A stretch of 64,000 bases of DNA from Robbsia andropogonis (lineage in GTDB: Bacteria; Pseudomonadota; Gammaproteobacteria; Burkholderiales; Burkholderiaceae). The notes below the pieces were generated by a model. The model was not told where the DNA came from and did no database searches. It saw nothing but the letters and a program-made list of their open reading frames with translations. How positions within the stretch are numbered: the stretch's first letter is position 1; each line of letters begins with the position of its first letter. Below are positions 19,078 to 27,881 of this stretch, piece after piece. Location of the stretch: NCBI RefSeq assembly GCF_000970345.1, contig NZ_LAQU01000004.1, positions 186,001 to 250,000 on the forward strand, in the 5' to 3' direction. The position numbers were made by a program, and so were the translations under genes.

Positions 19078-19538
19078 AGTGCCCCATTACGGACCACGAA
19101 ATGTCCGTCACCGTTTGTCGAAATCGTCACCGCGCCATTGTCCGAATAAAGCGTGACACTGACCGCGTCACCAATGCTTTCGGTGCTGAATTGCAGTGTT
19201 CCGACCGCTTGTGATACGCCGGGATAACGGATTGCCACCCCGGTGACGCCCGTCATCCACCGCGCGCCGCCCAACACGTCGTCATTCAACGCACGCCAGC
19301 GGCGGCCTTCGCGAACCGAAAAACGATAGCCACCATTGACCGGTTCCCAGTTGATGGGAGCGTTGCGCAATTGCGCTTCATCGCCCGCCGTCTCGAAAGC
19401 CAGCGCCAGACGCTGACCCTGCTCGTCCAGCGCACCGTGCGCGTTATGCGACAGCGACAGTGATGCGAGGCCGACCAGCAGCCCGCCGATCACCAGCACC
19501 ATCAGCATTTCGAGCAATGTAAAGCCACGGGCGCGCAC
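19074..19538 (-). CDS. gspH: type II secretion system minor pseudopilin H
   Basis: Encodes 154 residues. Very short leader (MRARG) and prepilin motif GFTLLEMLMVLVIGGLLVG, followed by a beta-rich domain typical of GspH/FimT proteins. It is thought to connect the tip complex to the GspG shaft. It lies 50 bases after gspG and overlaps gspI. Confidence 0.86.
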   Translation of the reverse strand: MRARGFTLLEMLMVLVIGGLLVGLASLSLSHNAHGALDEQGQRLALAFETAGDEAQLRNAPINWEPVNGGYRFSVREGRRWRALNDDVLGGARWMTGVTGVAIRYPGVSQAVGTLQFSTESIGDAVSVTLYSDNGAVTISTNGDGHFVVRNGAL

Positions 19539-19588
19539 GCGAGTCTGCCTTGACCGGATCGATCAGTAACGGGAGTCGAGACAGGCGT

Positions 19589-20194
19589 TCACTGCCACGA
19601 ACCGATATCGGCGTCATTCCCCTCGCCGCCTGGTTTGCCATCCGCGCCATAGCTGAACACATCCACTTCACCGTGGACACCCGGGTTCAGGTATTGGTAA
19701 GGATTACCCCAGGGATCGTTCGGCAATCGTTCCAGGTAACCGCCGTCCTTCCAGTTGTTCGGCACCGGGTCCGTGCTGGGCTTGGCGATCAGCGCACGCA
19801 GGCCCTGCTCGGTCGTCGGATAACGGCCGTTGTCCAGGCGATAGAGTTTCAGCGATTGCATCAGCGTGGCAATATCCTGCGTTGCCGCCACCCGACGCGC
19901 CTGATCAGGACGATTCATGATTTTCGGCACGATCAACGTTGCCAGGATGCCGATGATGGCGATGACCACCATCACTTCGATCAGCGTGAAACCGCGCGCC
20001 AGCCGGCCAGGGCGTCGGGCACGGGCTCCCGCCGCGACCGCACGCGCTGCCTGAACCTTTCGCAGACCCGTAAGCTGAATAAGACGAACGGAACGCCCGG
20101 CATCCGTCGCCGTGCCAACTTCCACGTCTATCATTGAATCCGGAACGGCGCGATGCGCCGGTGACACAAAAAAGCGATTCATTCGAGCTAGCAT
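19589..20194 (-). CDS. gspG: type II secretion system major pseudopilin G
   Basis: About 201 residues from ATG 20194, which has a strong GGGAGGAAA site at 7-base spacing. The pseudopilin core begins at [19 protein letters not shown] and shows the GspG-specific [20 protein letters not shown] and C-terminal [11 protein letters not shown] calcium-site segment. GspG polymerises into the periplasmic pseudopilus. Oddity: about 64 residues precede the cleavage glycine where 5-10 is normal, although an alternative downstream ATG would still leave nearly 50. First gene of the gspGHIJKLMN run, divergent from gspC. Confidence 0.9.
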   Translation of the reverse strand: MLARMNRFFVSPAHRAVPDSMIDVEVGTATDAGRSVRLIQLTGLRKVQAARAVAAGARARRPGRLARGFTLIEVMVVIAIIGILATLIVPKIMNRPDQARRVAATQDIATLMQSLKLYRLDNGRYPTTEQGLRALIAKPSTDPVPNNWKDGGYLERLPNDPWGNPYQYLNPGVHGEVDVFSYGADGKPGGEGNDADIGSWQ

Positions 20195-20253
20195 TCCGAA
20201 ATTTCCTCCCTCTGCAGGCACATCGTATTTGCCGTCATGATTTTGACCGTAGA

Positions 20254-20682
20254 ATGCCATTCATGAACCGACTCCTGATGCCCCTCGTTACCTTGGCCGC
20301 CTGCGCGCTGTTTTGCGCGAGCGCCACTTATTGGACCGTGAAACTGACCGCGTCGCGACAGGCGCCCGATGACGCCGCCACAGTGGAAGCGCCGCCGTCC
20401 GTCCAGGCGGCCGCGCAACTGTTCGGGGGTGATGCACAGCAGCAGACGCGTCTGCGCGTGGCCGGTGTATTGTCGCTGGGCGTGGGTCGCGGCGCAGCGG
20501 CCATCATCAGCGAGAACGGCGCGGTTGGCCGTGCGATCGGTCTGAACCAGGCCATCGACAACCAGACGGTCCTTCGCGAAGTCTACGCGGATCACGTCGT
20601 CGTCGAACAGAACGGCGTGCGCAGCAATATCCGTGTTTCCGCACCCGTCGGTGGTCCCGGCGGTGTGGCGTACATGCGCTGA
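20254..20682 (+). CDS. gspC: type II secretion system protein C (short)
   Basis: About 142 residues (ATG 20254; ATG 20263 equally possible). One transmembrane helix (about 5-25) is followed by the homology region that contacts the secretin: [21 protein letters not shown], then a beta-strand block ending [16 protein letters not shown]. The PDZ/coiled-coil C-terminal domain of longer GspC proteins is absent. It is transcribed opposite to every other gsp gene, divergent from gspG across 59 bases and convergent with gspF. Confidence 0.78.
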   Translation: MPFMNRLLMPLVTLAACALFCASATYWTVKLTASRQAPDDAATVEAPPSVQAAAQLFGGDAQQQTRLRVAGVLSLGVGRGAAAIISENGAVGRAIGLNQAIDNQTVLREVYADHVVVEQNGVRSNIRVSAPVGGPGGVAYMR

Positions 20683-20705
20683 TACCCTCCAGGTGGTCGT
20701 GTTCA

Positions 20706-21968
20706 TCACTGCACCATCTGGTTGAGCTGGATGATTGGCATCATCACCGCCAGCACGATCACCAACACGATACCGCCCATTGCCAGGATCAGCAGCGGCT
20801 CCAGCAATGTTGTCAGAAACATCGTCCGGCGCTCCAATTCCTGCGCTTCGCCGGCAGCGGCACGATCCAGCATCGTCGTCACGTCGCCGGTCGCCTCGCC
20901 GGAGCGAATCAGATGCACCAGTACCGGGGGGAATGTGCGTGTTCCGTGCAAGGCTCGCGACAACGCCGTGCCTTCGCGCACGCGGACGATGGCATCGTCA
21001 ACGACCCGACGCATCGCGCGGTTGTTTAACGTCTCACCGGCCGCCTGCAATGCCCGCAGGATCGGTACCCCCGCCGCCGTCAGAATGCCCAGCGTGCTAG
21101 CGAACCGCACGGTGTTATAGCCACGCACCAGCCGCCCCACCAGGGGTGCGGTCAGCAACCAGCGGTCGAAGGAAAGGCGGGGTCCCGACATACGCAGAAT
21201 CTTGCGCGCCACCCACGTCACGGCGATGACGGCCAGCAGTGCGGCCCACCAGTAATGCCGAACGAAATCCGACAACGCCAGCACGACCAACGTGATCGTA
21301 GGCAGCGCCTGTTTATTGTTCGAAAACACGCTGACGACCTGCGGCACCACATAACTCAGCAGGAAGCTGACGATGCCGATGGCGATGAAGGTCACCACCA
21401 CCGGATACGTAAACGCCAACTGGATCTTCTGCCGTAACGCATTGCGTTGCTCTACATAATCGGCAAGCCGCGTCAGCACCAACCCCAACTGCCCGGTATG
21501 TTCACCCGCCGATACCAGCGCGCGATAGATATCGGGAAAGTCGCGTGGGTGCAGCGCCAGCGCGCCGGCCATCGACTGTCCCGCCAGCACATCGGCGCGG
21601 ATGGCGGCGACCAGTTCCCGTACATAATCCCGTTCCGCCTGCTCCGAGAGCACGCCAAGCGCCTCGCCCAATGGCAGTCCCGCCACCAACAAGCTGGCGA
21701 GCTGACGCGTGAACAGCCCTTGCTCGCGTGGCGACAAGCGCCGGCCGAATGCAAGACGGCTGCGCTTGACCTGGTCATCCGCGGCGGCGGTAGCCGATGC
21801 ACCGCCGGCGCCCTGGCCGGACGTATGACGCCCGGCTAGTTCGACCACGAGCGGCGTCAGTCCCTGCGCACGCAATATCCCACGCGCGCCACGGGCGCTT
21901 TCGGCGTCGATGACGCCGCGCTGGGTCTTGCCCTTTGCGTCGATCGCTTCGAAACGGAATGCTGGCAT
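20706..21968 (-). CDS. gspF: type II secretion system inner-membrane platform protein F
   Basis: About 420 residues. N-terminal FRFEAIDAKGKTQRGVIDAE is the hallmark of GspF/PilC proteins; two cytoplasmic helical domains (about 75-195 and 280-400) alternate with three transmembrane segments (for example VVTFIAIGIVSFLLSYVVP and a C-terminal ILAMGGIVLVIVLAVMMPI). It forms the platform on which GspE acts. I took ATG 21968 since the family starts here; an earlier in-frame start adds 14 residues. It follows gspE by 67 bases. Confidence 0.92.
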   Translation of the reverse strand: MPAFRFEAIDAKGKTQRGVIDAESARGARGILRAQGLTPLVVELAGRHTSGQGAGGASATAAADDQVKRSRLAFGRRLSPREQGLFTRQLASLLVAGLPLGEALGVLSEQAERDYVRELVAAIRADVLAGQSMAGALALHPRDFPDIYRALVSAGEHTGQLGLVLTRLADYVEQRNALRQKIQLAFTYPVVVTFIAIGIVSFLLSYVVPQVVSVFSNNKQALPTITLVVLALSDFVRHYWWAALLAVIAVTWVARKILRMSGPRLSFDRWLLTAPLVGRLVRGYNTVRFASTLGILTAAGVPILRALQAAGETLNNRAMRRVVDDAIVRVREGTALSRALHGTRTFPPVLVHLIRSGEATGDVTTMLDRAAAGEAQELERRTMFLTTLLEPLLILAMGGIVLVIVLAVMMPIIQLNQMVQ

Positions 21969-22035
21969 GGTGAGAAACCTTGAGGCAGACCGGGCACCTC
22001 CACGATGCACCCGGACGCCATGAAAAGAAGCGGGG

Positions 22036-23481
22036 CTAGGATCCGGTCACGCGTAGCACTTCCTCCAGTGAGGTCGCACCGGTCGACAACCAGCGCTCGG
22101 CGTCCTCGCGCAAGGTCTGCATGCCGCGGGTGCGCGCCGTCGCCAGAATCGCCGCGTCGCTGCCTCCATCGTGGATCTGTTTGCGAATGGTTTCATCCAG
22201 CTCAAGCAACTCGTAGACACCGCGCCGTCCGGTATAACCAGTTCGCGCGCAGCGGTCACACCCCACCGGATGCCACTGCCCGTCGCGTTCGACCTTGCAC
22301 GCAGGGCACAACTGCCGGACCAGCCGCTGCGCGAGCACACCAAGCAGGCTCGACGCCAACAGATAAGGTTCGACACCCATGTCCACGAGCCGCGTCACCG
22401 CGGATGCCGCGTCGTTCGTATGGAGCGTCGCCAGCACCAGATGGCCCGTCAGCGAGGCCTGCACTGCAATCTGCGCGGTCTCCAGGTCCCGGATTTCCCC
22501 GATCATGATGATGTCCGGGTCCTGACGGAGAATCGATCGCAACGCCCGAGCGAAGGTCATGCCGATCCGATCGTTGACCTGGGTCTGGCCCACGCCTGCG
22601 AGATCGTATTCGATCGGGTCCTCGACGGTCATGATATTGGTCGACGCGGTCTCGAGACGGCTCATCGACGCGTACAAGGTCGTGGTCTTGCCCGACCCGG
22701 TCGGGCCGGTCACGAGGACGATGCCATGCGGCTTGCCGATCAGTTTGTCAAAACGCTGTTGCGTCGACTTCGCCATGCCGAGCGCATCGAGGTTCAGCCG
22801 CTGCGCATCCTTTTCCAGCAAACGCAGCACGGCTCGCTCGCCGTGGCCCGTCGGTAACGTCGACACCCGCACATCCACCGGACGCCCCCCCACGCGCAGC
22901 GTGATCCGGCCATCCTGTGGCAGGCGCTTTTCCGCGATATCGAGCTGCGCCATGATCTTGATCCGCGAGATCAACGCACCGTGCAGCGCTTTTTTAGGGC
23001 GAACGATATCGCGCAGCGTGCCATCGGTGCGAAAGCGCACCACGCACGACTGCTCGAACGGTTCGATGTGAATATCGGATGCGCCTTCACGCGCTGCCTG
23101 GGTCAACAGCGCGTTGATCATCCGGATGATCGGCGCGTCATCTTCAGACTCGAGCAGATCCTCGATCTCGGGAATGTCCTGCATCAGGCGGGACAAATCC
23201 ACTTCGCCTTCCACTTCGCCCACGACCTGCGCGGCGCTGCTGTCCTGCATCGCATATGCGCGGTTGATATGGTCGGCGAGTTCGGTATCGGACTTGCGCA
23301 CCAGCCGCATGGTGCCAAAACGCCGACCCATTTCAGCCAGCGCCGACGGTCGCGTGCGGCCGCTGATCCATACTTCGAGTCCGTCCGGATGCCGATGCGC
23401 GACCAGCACCTGCGCGCTGCGCGCGAAGCTATAGCCAATCAGCCGCGTGGCGTCCAGGGACGGAACATCGGTCGTGTTCAT
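22036..23481 (-). CDS. gspE: type II secretion system ATPase E
   Basis: Encodes 481 residues; the cytoplasmic hexameric motor that powers pseudopilus assembly. Walker A is GPTGSGKTT (259-267), with Asp box and Walker B in DPDIIMIGEIRD, the His box in LATLHTNDAA, and a zinc-binding tetracysteine loop formed by CPAC and CDRC near 385-405. The N-terminal domain (1-110) binds GspL. Its start overlaps the gspD stop (ATGA), so translation is coupled to the secretin. Confidence 0.94.
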   Translation of the reverse strand: MNTTDVPSLDATRLIGYSFARSAQVLVAHRHPDGLEVWISGRTRPSALAEMGRRFGTMRLVRKSDTELADHINRAYAMQDSSAAQVVGEVEGEVDLSRLMQDIPEIEDLLESEDDAPIIRMINALLTQAAREGASDIHIEPFEQSCVVRFRTDGTLRDIVRPKKALHGALISRIKIMAQLDIAEKRLPQDGRITLRVGGRPVDVRVSTLPTGHGERAVLRLLEKDAQRLNLDALGMAKSTQQRFDKLIGKPHGIVLVTGPTGSGKTTTLYASMSRLETASTNIMTVEDPIEYDLAGVGQTQVNDRIGMTFARALRSILRQDPDIIMIGEIRDLETAQIAVQASLTGHLVLATLHTNDAASAVTRLVDMGVEPYLLASSLLGVLAQRLVRQLCPACKVERDGQWHPVGCDRCARTGYTGRRGVYELLELDETIRKQIHDGGSDAAILATARTRGMQTLREDAERWLSTGATSLEEVLRVTGS

Positions 23482-26021
23482 GGCGCGGCCGCACCGGATG
23501 ACGTGCTATCAGACGGGACGTAGGCCGGTGTGCCAGGCACCTGTGCCTTCGGATAGGTCAACGGCGAATGTTGTCGCAACTCAGCGCCGTTTACCGGGCG
23601 GGTGGTTGACGGCACTGGCGTGGCGACCACCCCATTTGGCGTCACGTAGGCCGGCGGCATTGGCGCGGGGGGATCGATCTGTCCGCGCGACGGCACACTA
23701 TTATCCGACACGTACGGCGGTTGCTGACTGACGTTCGGCGACACCATCGGGGCACCCACCGCGCGTTCGCGGTCGCGCAGATCGGTCAGGCCATTGATCT
23801 GGTTGCCTGGCGTGCCATCCGGGTTGATCACTGCACGGCCGATAGGGGCTTCCGTATTCGGCGCAATCGGCGCGGGTACCGGATTGGTCTTCTCTTTCAT
23901 GACCCAGTTGTTGGGCGTGTAGTTCGCCGACAGGGCACGCATGTAATCGTAACGGTTCATTGAAATATCGCGCATCGTCGATTCGTCGCGAACGATAACG
24001 GGGCGCAGGAACAGCAACAGGTTGGTTTTGGTACGCGATTTTGATTCATTGCGGAATAACGCACCGATGACCGGTATTGCGCTGAGCCAAGGCACACGGC
24101 TATTGCTCTGGGTGACCTTATCCCCGATCAGCCCGCCGAGCACAACGATCTGACCATTGTCCGCCAGCACGGTGGTTTGCAACGACCGCTTGTTGATGGT
24201 GGGGTTGGTATCCCCCGATGCCGACGCCAGACTGGAGTCTTCCTGGTAGATCTGCAGCTTGATGGTGCCGCCCTGATTGATCTGGGGACGCACGTTCAGC
24301 ATGGTGCCGATGTCCATGCGGTTATATGTATTGTAGGCTGCTGTCGAACTGGTACTCGTACTTGAGGTATTGGCAATGGTCCCGGATAGCACACCGATAT
24401 TCGAACCCACCAGGATGCGAGCCTCCTGATTGTCCATCGTCATCAGGTTTGGCGTGGACAGAACATTGACATCGCTATCCCCTTGCACTGCTTGCAACAA
24501 TCCGCCGACGCCAAGAAGGCTGCCGAAGTTGTGCATGATCCCGATGCCATAGACACTGTTACTCGTGATGCTCGACAAGGACGTCGTACCGGAGGACAAA
24601 CCGGCAACGGTGCTCGAGACGTTTGCGATGGATGTCGCAGAATTGCTCGAGTCGTTCCCAATACTGAAAACGCTGTTATTCCCACTGCCGCCGAACAACC
24701 ACTGCACGCCGAATTGCCCGGTCTTCGTCGACGACACCTCGATGATCATCGACTCGATGTAAATCTGCGCGCGGCGCTGATCCAGTTGCGCGATGACGTT
24801 GCGCAGGTTCCGGTACACCGGCTCCGGTGCGGTGATGATCAACGAGTTCGTCGAGGCATCTGCAACGATCATCCCAGAACCGGATTGGTCCGCACTGTCG
24901 TCACTGTTGTTGCCGTTATTGCCGTTGCCGGTCCCGTTGTTGCCACCCAGGCCGCCCATTCCGCTGCTATTGCCGCTGGAACCGCTGGTGCTGCCAAAGC
25001 TACTGCTATTACTCGTCCCACTTGGCAATGGCGGCAACGAACCATTGTTGTTGGCCAGGCCGCCACCGCTTCCGGACTGACCACCGCTGTTGCCGAACAA
25101 GCTGTTGCCAGCCGTCGCGCCCTTGCTATCCGACGACTGTCCCATCATCCCGCGCAGCGTCTTCGCCAAAGTCGTTGCGTCAGCATTGGTCAGCGGCACC
25201 ACATGGATATTGCCTGGTTCGCGCGTGGGCGAATCAAGCTTCTGCACCAAAGCGTGAGCCATCCGCATCCGTGCCGCGTTGCTCGCGCGCAGAATCACGG
25301 AATTTGTCCGGCTGTCGACGCTGACATTCACCTTTAGCGTTGCGTCGGTGGCGCCTATCGCGCCCGGGTCGAGTAGCTTACTTGCTTCCGCCGCAACGTC
25401 TTGCGCATTGGCGTTTGCCAATGGAATCACATCTATATTGGTGCCCTCGGCGCTATCGATGCCCGCGATGATCGAGCCAATCCGACGCACATTGTCGGCG
25501 TAGTCGGTGACGATGATCGAGTTGGTATTCGGATAAGCCGCCACCGTATTATTCGGCGATACCAGTGGCCGTATTACCGGCAGAAGGTTATTCGCCGATG
25601 CGTTGTGCAGTTGGAAAACCTGCGTGACCACCGTGTCGCCCCGCGCCTGCGTCTGGTTGCCGATGAAGGTGGGGACACCCTGCAACTTTGCATCCGCTTC
25701 AGGTACAACCTTCAAGATGCCGTGGTCCTCAAGCAGTGCGAAACCTTGCATCCGCAGCGCGGCCTGTAAGGTTTTCAGTGCTTGCTCATTGGAAACAGGG
25801 CGGTCAGATTGCAGGCTCAATTGGCCTTTGACCCGGGGATCCACCACAATCGTTTGATTGGTGGCGGCACCAATCGCACGAGCAATCTGGTCGATATCAG
25901 CATTCGCGAAGTTCAGCGTCACATCGGCGCGGGCATGAGGCGCCACGACGAGTGCCGACAGCAACGAGGCGGCCAGCACGACACGCCGCGCAGGCAGTGT
26001 CGTCCAAGAATGAGTCGTCAT
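23478..26021 (-). CDS. gspD: type II secretion system secretin D
   Basis: About 847 residues: Sec signal peptide (cleavage near PHARA-D), N0-N3 ring domains (from VTLNFANADIDQ), then the secretin beta-barrel with SVTQSNSRVPWLSAIPVIGALF-type signature around VPWLSAIPVIGALF and TKTNLLLFLRPVIV. An unusually long Asn/Gly/Ser run of about 85 residues sits within N3 (about 305-395), and a Pro-rich tail of roughly 130 residues follows the barrel, where S-domains bind pilotin. ATG 26021 begins a normal signal peptide; an earlier GTG (26057) is less likely. First gene of gspDEF. Confidence 0.92.
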   Translation of the reverse strand: MTTHSWTTLPARRVVLAASLLSALVVAPHARADVTLNFANADIDQIARAIGAATNQTIVVDPRVKGQLSLQSDRPVSNEQALKTLQAALRMQGFALLEDHGILKVVPEADAKLQGVPTFIGNQTQARGDTVVTQVFQLHNASANNLLPVIRPLVSPNNTVAAYPNTNSIIVTDYADNVRRIGSIIAGIDSAEGTNIDVIPLANANAQDVAAEASKLLDPGAIGATDATLKVNVSVDSRTNSVILRASNAARMRMAHALVQKLDSPTREPGNIHVVPLTNADATTLAKTLRGMMGQSSDSKGATAGNSLFGNSGGQSGSGGGLANNNGSLPPLPSGTSNSSSFGSTSGSSGNSSGMGGLGGNNGTGNGNNGNNSDDSADQSGSGMIVADASTNSLIITAPEPVYRNLRNVIAQLDQRRAQIYIESMIIEVSSTKTGQFGVQWLFGGSGNNSVFSIGNDSSNSATSIANVSSTVAGLSSGTTSLSSITSNSVYGIGIMHNFGSLLGVGGLLQAVQGDSDVNVLSTPNLMTMDNQEARILVGSNIGVLSGTIANTSSTSTSSTAAYNTYNRMDIGTMLNVRPQINQGGTIKLQIYQEDSSLASASGDTNPTINKRSLQTTVLADNGQIVVLGGLIGDKVTQSNSRVPWLSAIPVIGALFRNESKSRTKTNLLLFLRPVIVRDESTMRDISMNRYDYMRALSANYTPNNWVMKEKTNPVPAPIAPNTEAPIGRAVINPDGTPGNQINGLTDLRDRERAVGAPMVSPNVSQQPPYVSDNSVPSRGQIDPPAPMPPAYVTPNGVVATPVPSTTRPVNGAELRQHSPLTYPKAQVPGTPAYVPSDSTSSGAAAP

Positions 26022-26580
26022 AGAGTCAAGCAACAGAGGGCTAACTGCACGGCGCACACCCGGCCGCCGGAAGGAGGAACATCGGCGGCCTGGATGACGC
26101 CCCCGAACACGCGGGCGTGTACATTCAGCGAAACATTATCAGGTTTCAGCGATAATTTTTTCACAATCGGAGACTGGCGCGGATGTATGTGAGTGGAATA
26201 CGTCATTATTGCTAAGCGACTCGGCAGCACACGATAAACGCTAGCCGTCCATACCGCCAGACCTAGTAACGTTTATATGCGCCAACGTTCCGCCGTTTTG
26301 GACCGTTCTTATCATTCCGTTCGGCGTAACCGTTCATTATGCGTTTGTTTGTGTCAGTCGTTTGAACATCTAAGAAATTGATCGGGTGCATTGGCGAATA
26401 CCCTGAGTACAGCCCTGTTGCGCGCTGTCGCCGTGATACATCCTCGTCTGGATCTTGCGCCCGACATGCCTGTTCGTACTGCACCACGTATTCGGCATGC
26501 AAGGTTAATGAAAGTCGTAACGGCGTTAAAATAACCGTGCCAACAATAACGCCAACCGCTGACGCTACGACACAAGAAGC
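26022..26580. other. intergenic region between gspD and the lytic transglycosylase gene
   Basis: 559 bases, relatively AT-rich in the middle, presumably with divergent promoters. No recognisable gene, RNA or strong hairpin. Confidence 0.4.
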
Positions 26581-27057
26581 ATGACCCGTTCGCCCCGACA
26601 CTGGACTGTGCCGCAACTGCTTTGTCTCGCAAGCATGCCATTACTTGCGATGAAAGCTTGTCCTGCATACGCGGCGGATTGCTTCACCGCTGCCGGACAG
26701 TATCAGAAGGTGAATCCGCTGATCCTGCGCGCTATCGCATGGCAGGAATCACATGACAACGTTGCCGCCAAGCACGTCAACAACAATGGGTCGATCGACT
26801 ACGGCCTTATGCAGATCAATTCGATCCACCTGCCAAGGCTGGCGCAATACGGGGTCTCGTCAGAGAAGCTGATGAACCCATGCGCCAATGTTTACGTGGC
26901 GGCCTGGCATCTGCGCCAGAAGATGGACAAGTACGGCAATAGCTGGGCAGCGGTAGGCGCGTACCATTCGGAGACGCCGACACTGCGAGACCAATACGCG
27001 CGTCAGATCATCGCGATCTTGCGACGATGGAATGTCATGCCGGCTACAGAAAAATAA
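26581..27057 (+). CDS. exported lytic transglycosylase (IagB/VirB1-like, SLT fold)
   Basis: Encodes 158 residues. Signal peptide 1-32, then a soluble lytic transglycosylase domain with the catalytic glutamate E56 in AIAWQESHDN, the GLMQIN motif and AWHLRQKM helix. Such small enzymes cut peptidoglycan strands locally to let secretion or pilus machines through the wall. Its place beside the T2SS secretin gene (opposite strand) makes a role in T2SS assembly attractive but unproven; homologues also serve type III and IV systems. Confidence 0.82.
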   Translation: MTRSPRHWTVPQLLCLASMPLLAMKACPAYAADCFTAAGQYQKVNPLILRAIAWQESHDNVAAKHVNNNGSIDYGLMQINSIHLPRLAQYGVSSEKLMNPCANVYVAAWHLRQKMDKYGNSWAAVGAYHSETPTLRDQYARQIIAILRRWNVMPATEK

Positions 27058-27268
27058 AGCGGCGCGGAGAAGGAGCGATTAATGCGGGAGGATTGAAATG
27101 GACGCAATGCCCCTTCGGAGAGGCAATACGTACGGCAAGCGCAGCACGCGATGACGTGGCGGAGGAGGGCGCCGCGCGCAAAGCGCCACTCGCCGTCTCG
27201 GGCAGGCCATCGCATCGTGCGCCGGAGAGGTCATCGCAGACCTCCCTGCCTTGCAGCCAGGCAGCGAA

Positions 27269-27547
27269 TTACTTCGCGTTGACAGCGTCCTTGAACGCCT
27301 TGCCCGCAGTGAACTTCACCGTCTTGGCTGCTGCGATCTGCAGCGTTTCGCCAGTCTTCGGGTTACGCCCTTCACGCGCGGCGCGCTGACCGGAGCCAAA
27401 GCTGCCGAAGCCGACCAATTGCACGGTGTCGCTCTTGGCAACAGCGCTTTTCACGGTTTCCATGAACGCGTCTACCGTTTCCGTCACGGCACCCTTGCTT
27501 TGGCTAGTCTTCTTCGCGATTTCGTCGATCAGTTCTTGTTTGTTCAT
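27269..27547 (-). CDS. hupB: HU-family nucleoid DNA-binding protein
   Basis: Encodes 92 residues, full length for HU. It starts [19 protein letters not shown], with the helical dimer core and the DNA-binding arm containing GRNPKTGE. A good AAGGAG site precedes ATG 27547. It binds and bends DNA non-specifically in the nucleoid; in E. coli HU assists DnaA at oriC, and here the gene lies about 3 kb from the proposed origin. It stands alone. I use hupB loosely: HU versus a second HU paralogue cannot be told. Confidence 0.92.
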   Translation of the reverse strand: MNKQELIDEIAKKTSQSKGAVTETVDAFMETVKSAVAKSDTVQLVGFGSFGSGQRAAREGRNPKTGETLQIAAAKTVKFTAGKAFKDAVNAK

Positions 27548-27881
27548 AAGGCTCCTTTCTCGGATTAAGGTAAAACTTGGACCGGTCCAGGACCGTCTTG
27601 GTCCTGTCGTTCGAAATCGATCGACAGTCGGAAAACTTGTATCCCACGTCCAGCCTACCGGGGCGCGAGTACCAACCAGTCCGATCTCAGCGACACATGA
27701 TACACGCTGGACGCCCCGTGGATAGGGCCGCTTGCTATCATATCGTACCGTTTGCGGCGGTTTTGGCCCAGCTTCGGCCTCTCAGAACACCTCCTGGCAG
27801 CGGCCCAGCCAATGCAATCGATAACCTCAGCTTGCCATTGGCAACCAATAAAATCGGGCAACATCTGTCAAAATCGCCGAA
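27548..27881. other. divergent intergenic region hup / mnmC
   Basis: 334 bases containing both leaders. A perfect 12-bp palindrome TGGACCGGTCCA (27578-27589) lies about 30 bases upstream of the hup start and is followed by a second GGACC/GGTCC pair. No gene. Confidence 0.5.

Noticed and set aside
26263..26616. A 117-residue minus-strand frame with a hydrophobic stretch
   Set aside because: No ribosome site, it runs through the promoter region of the lytic transglycosylase gene, and it has no family features.
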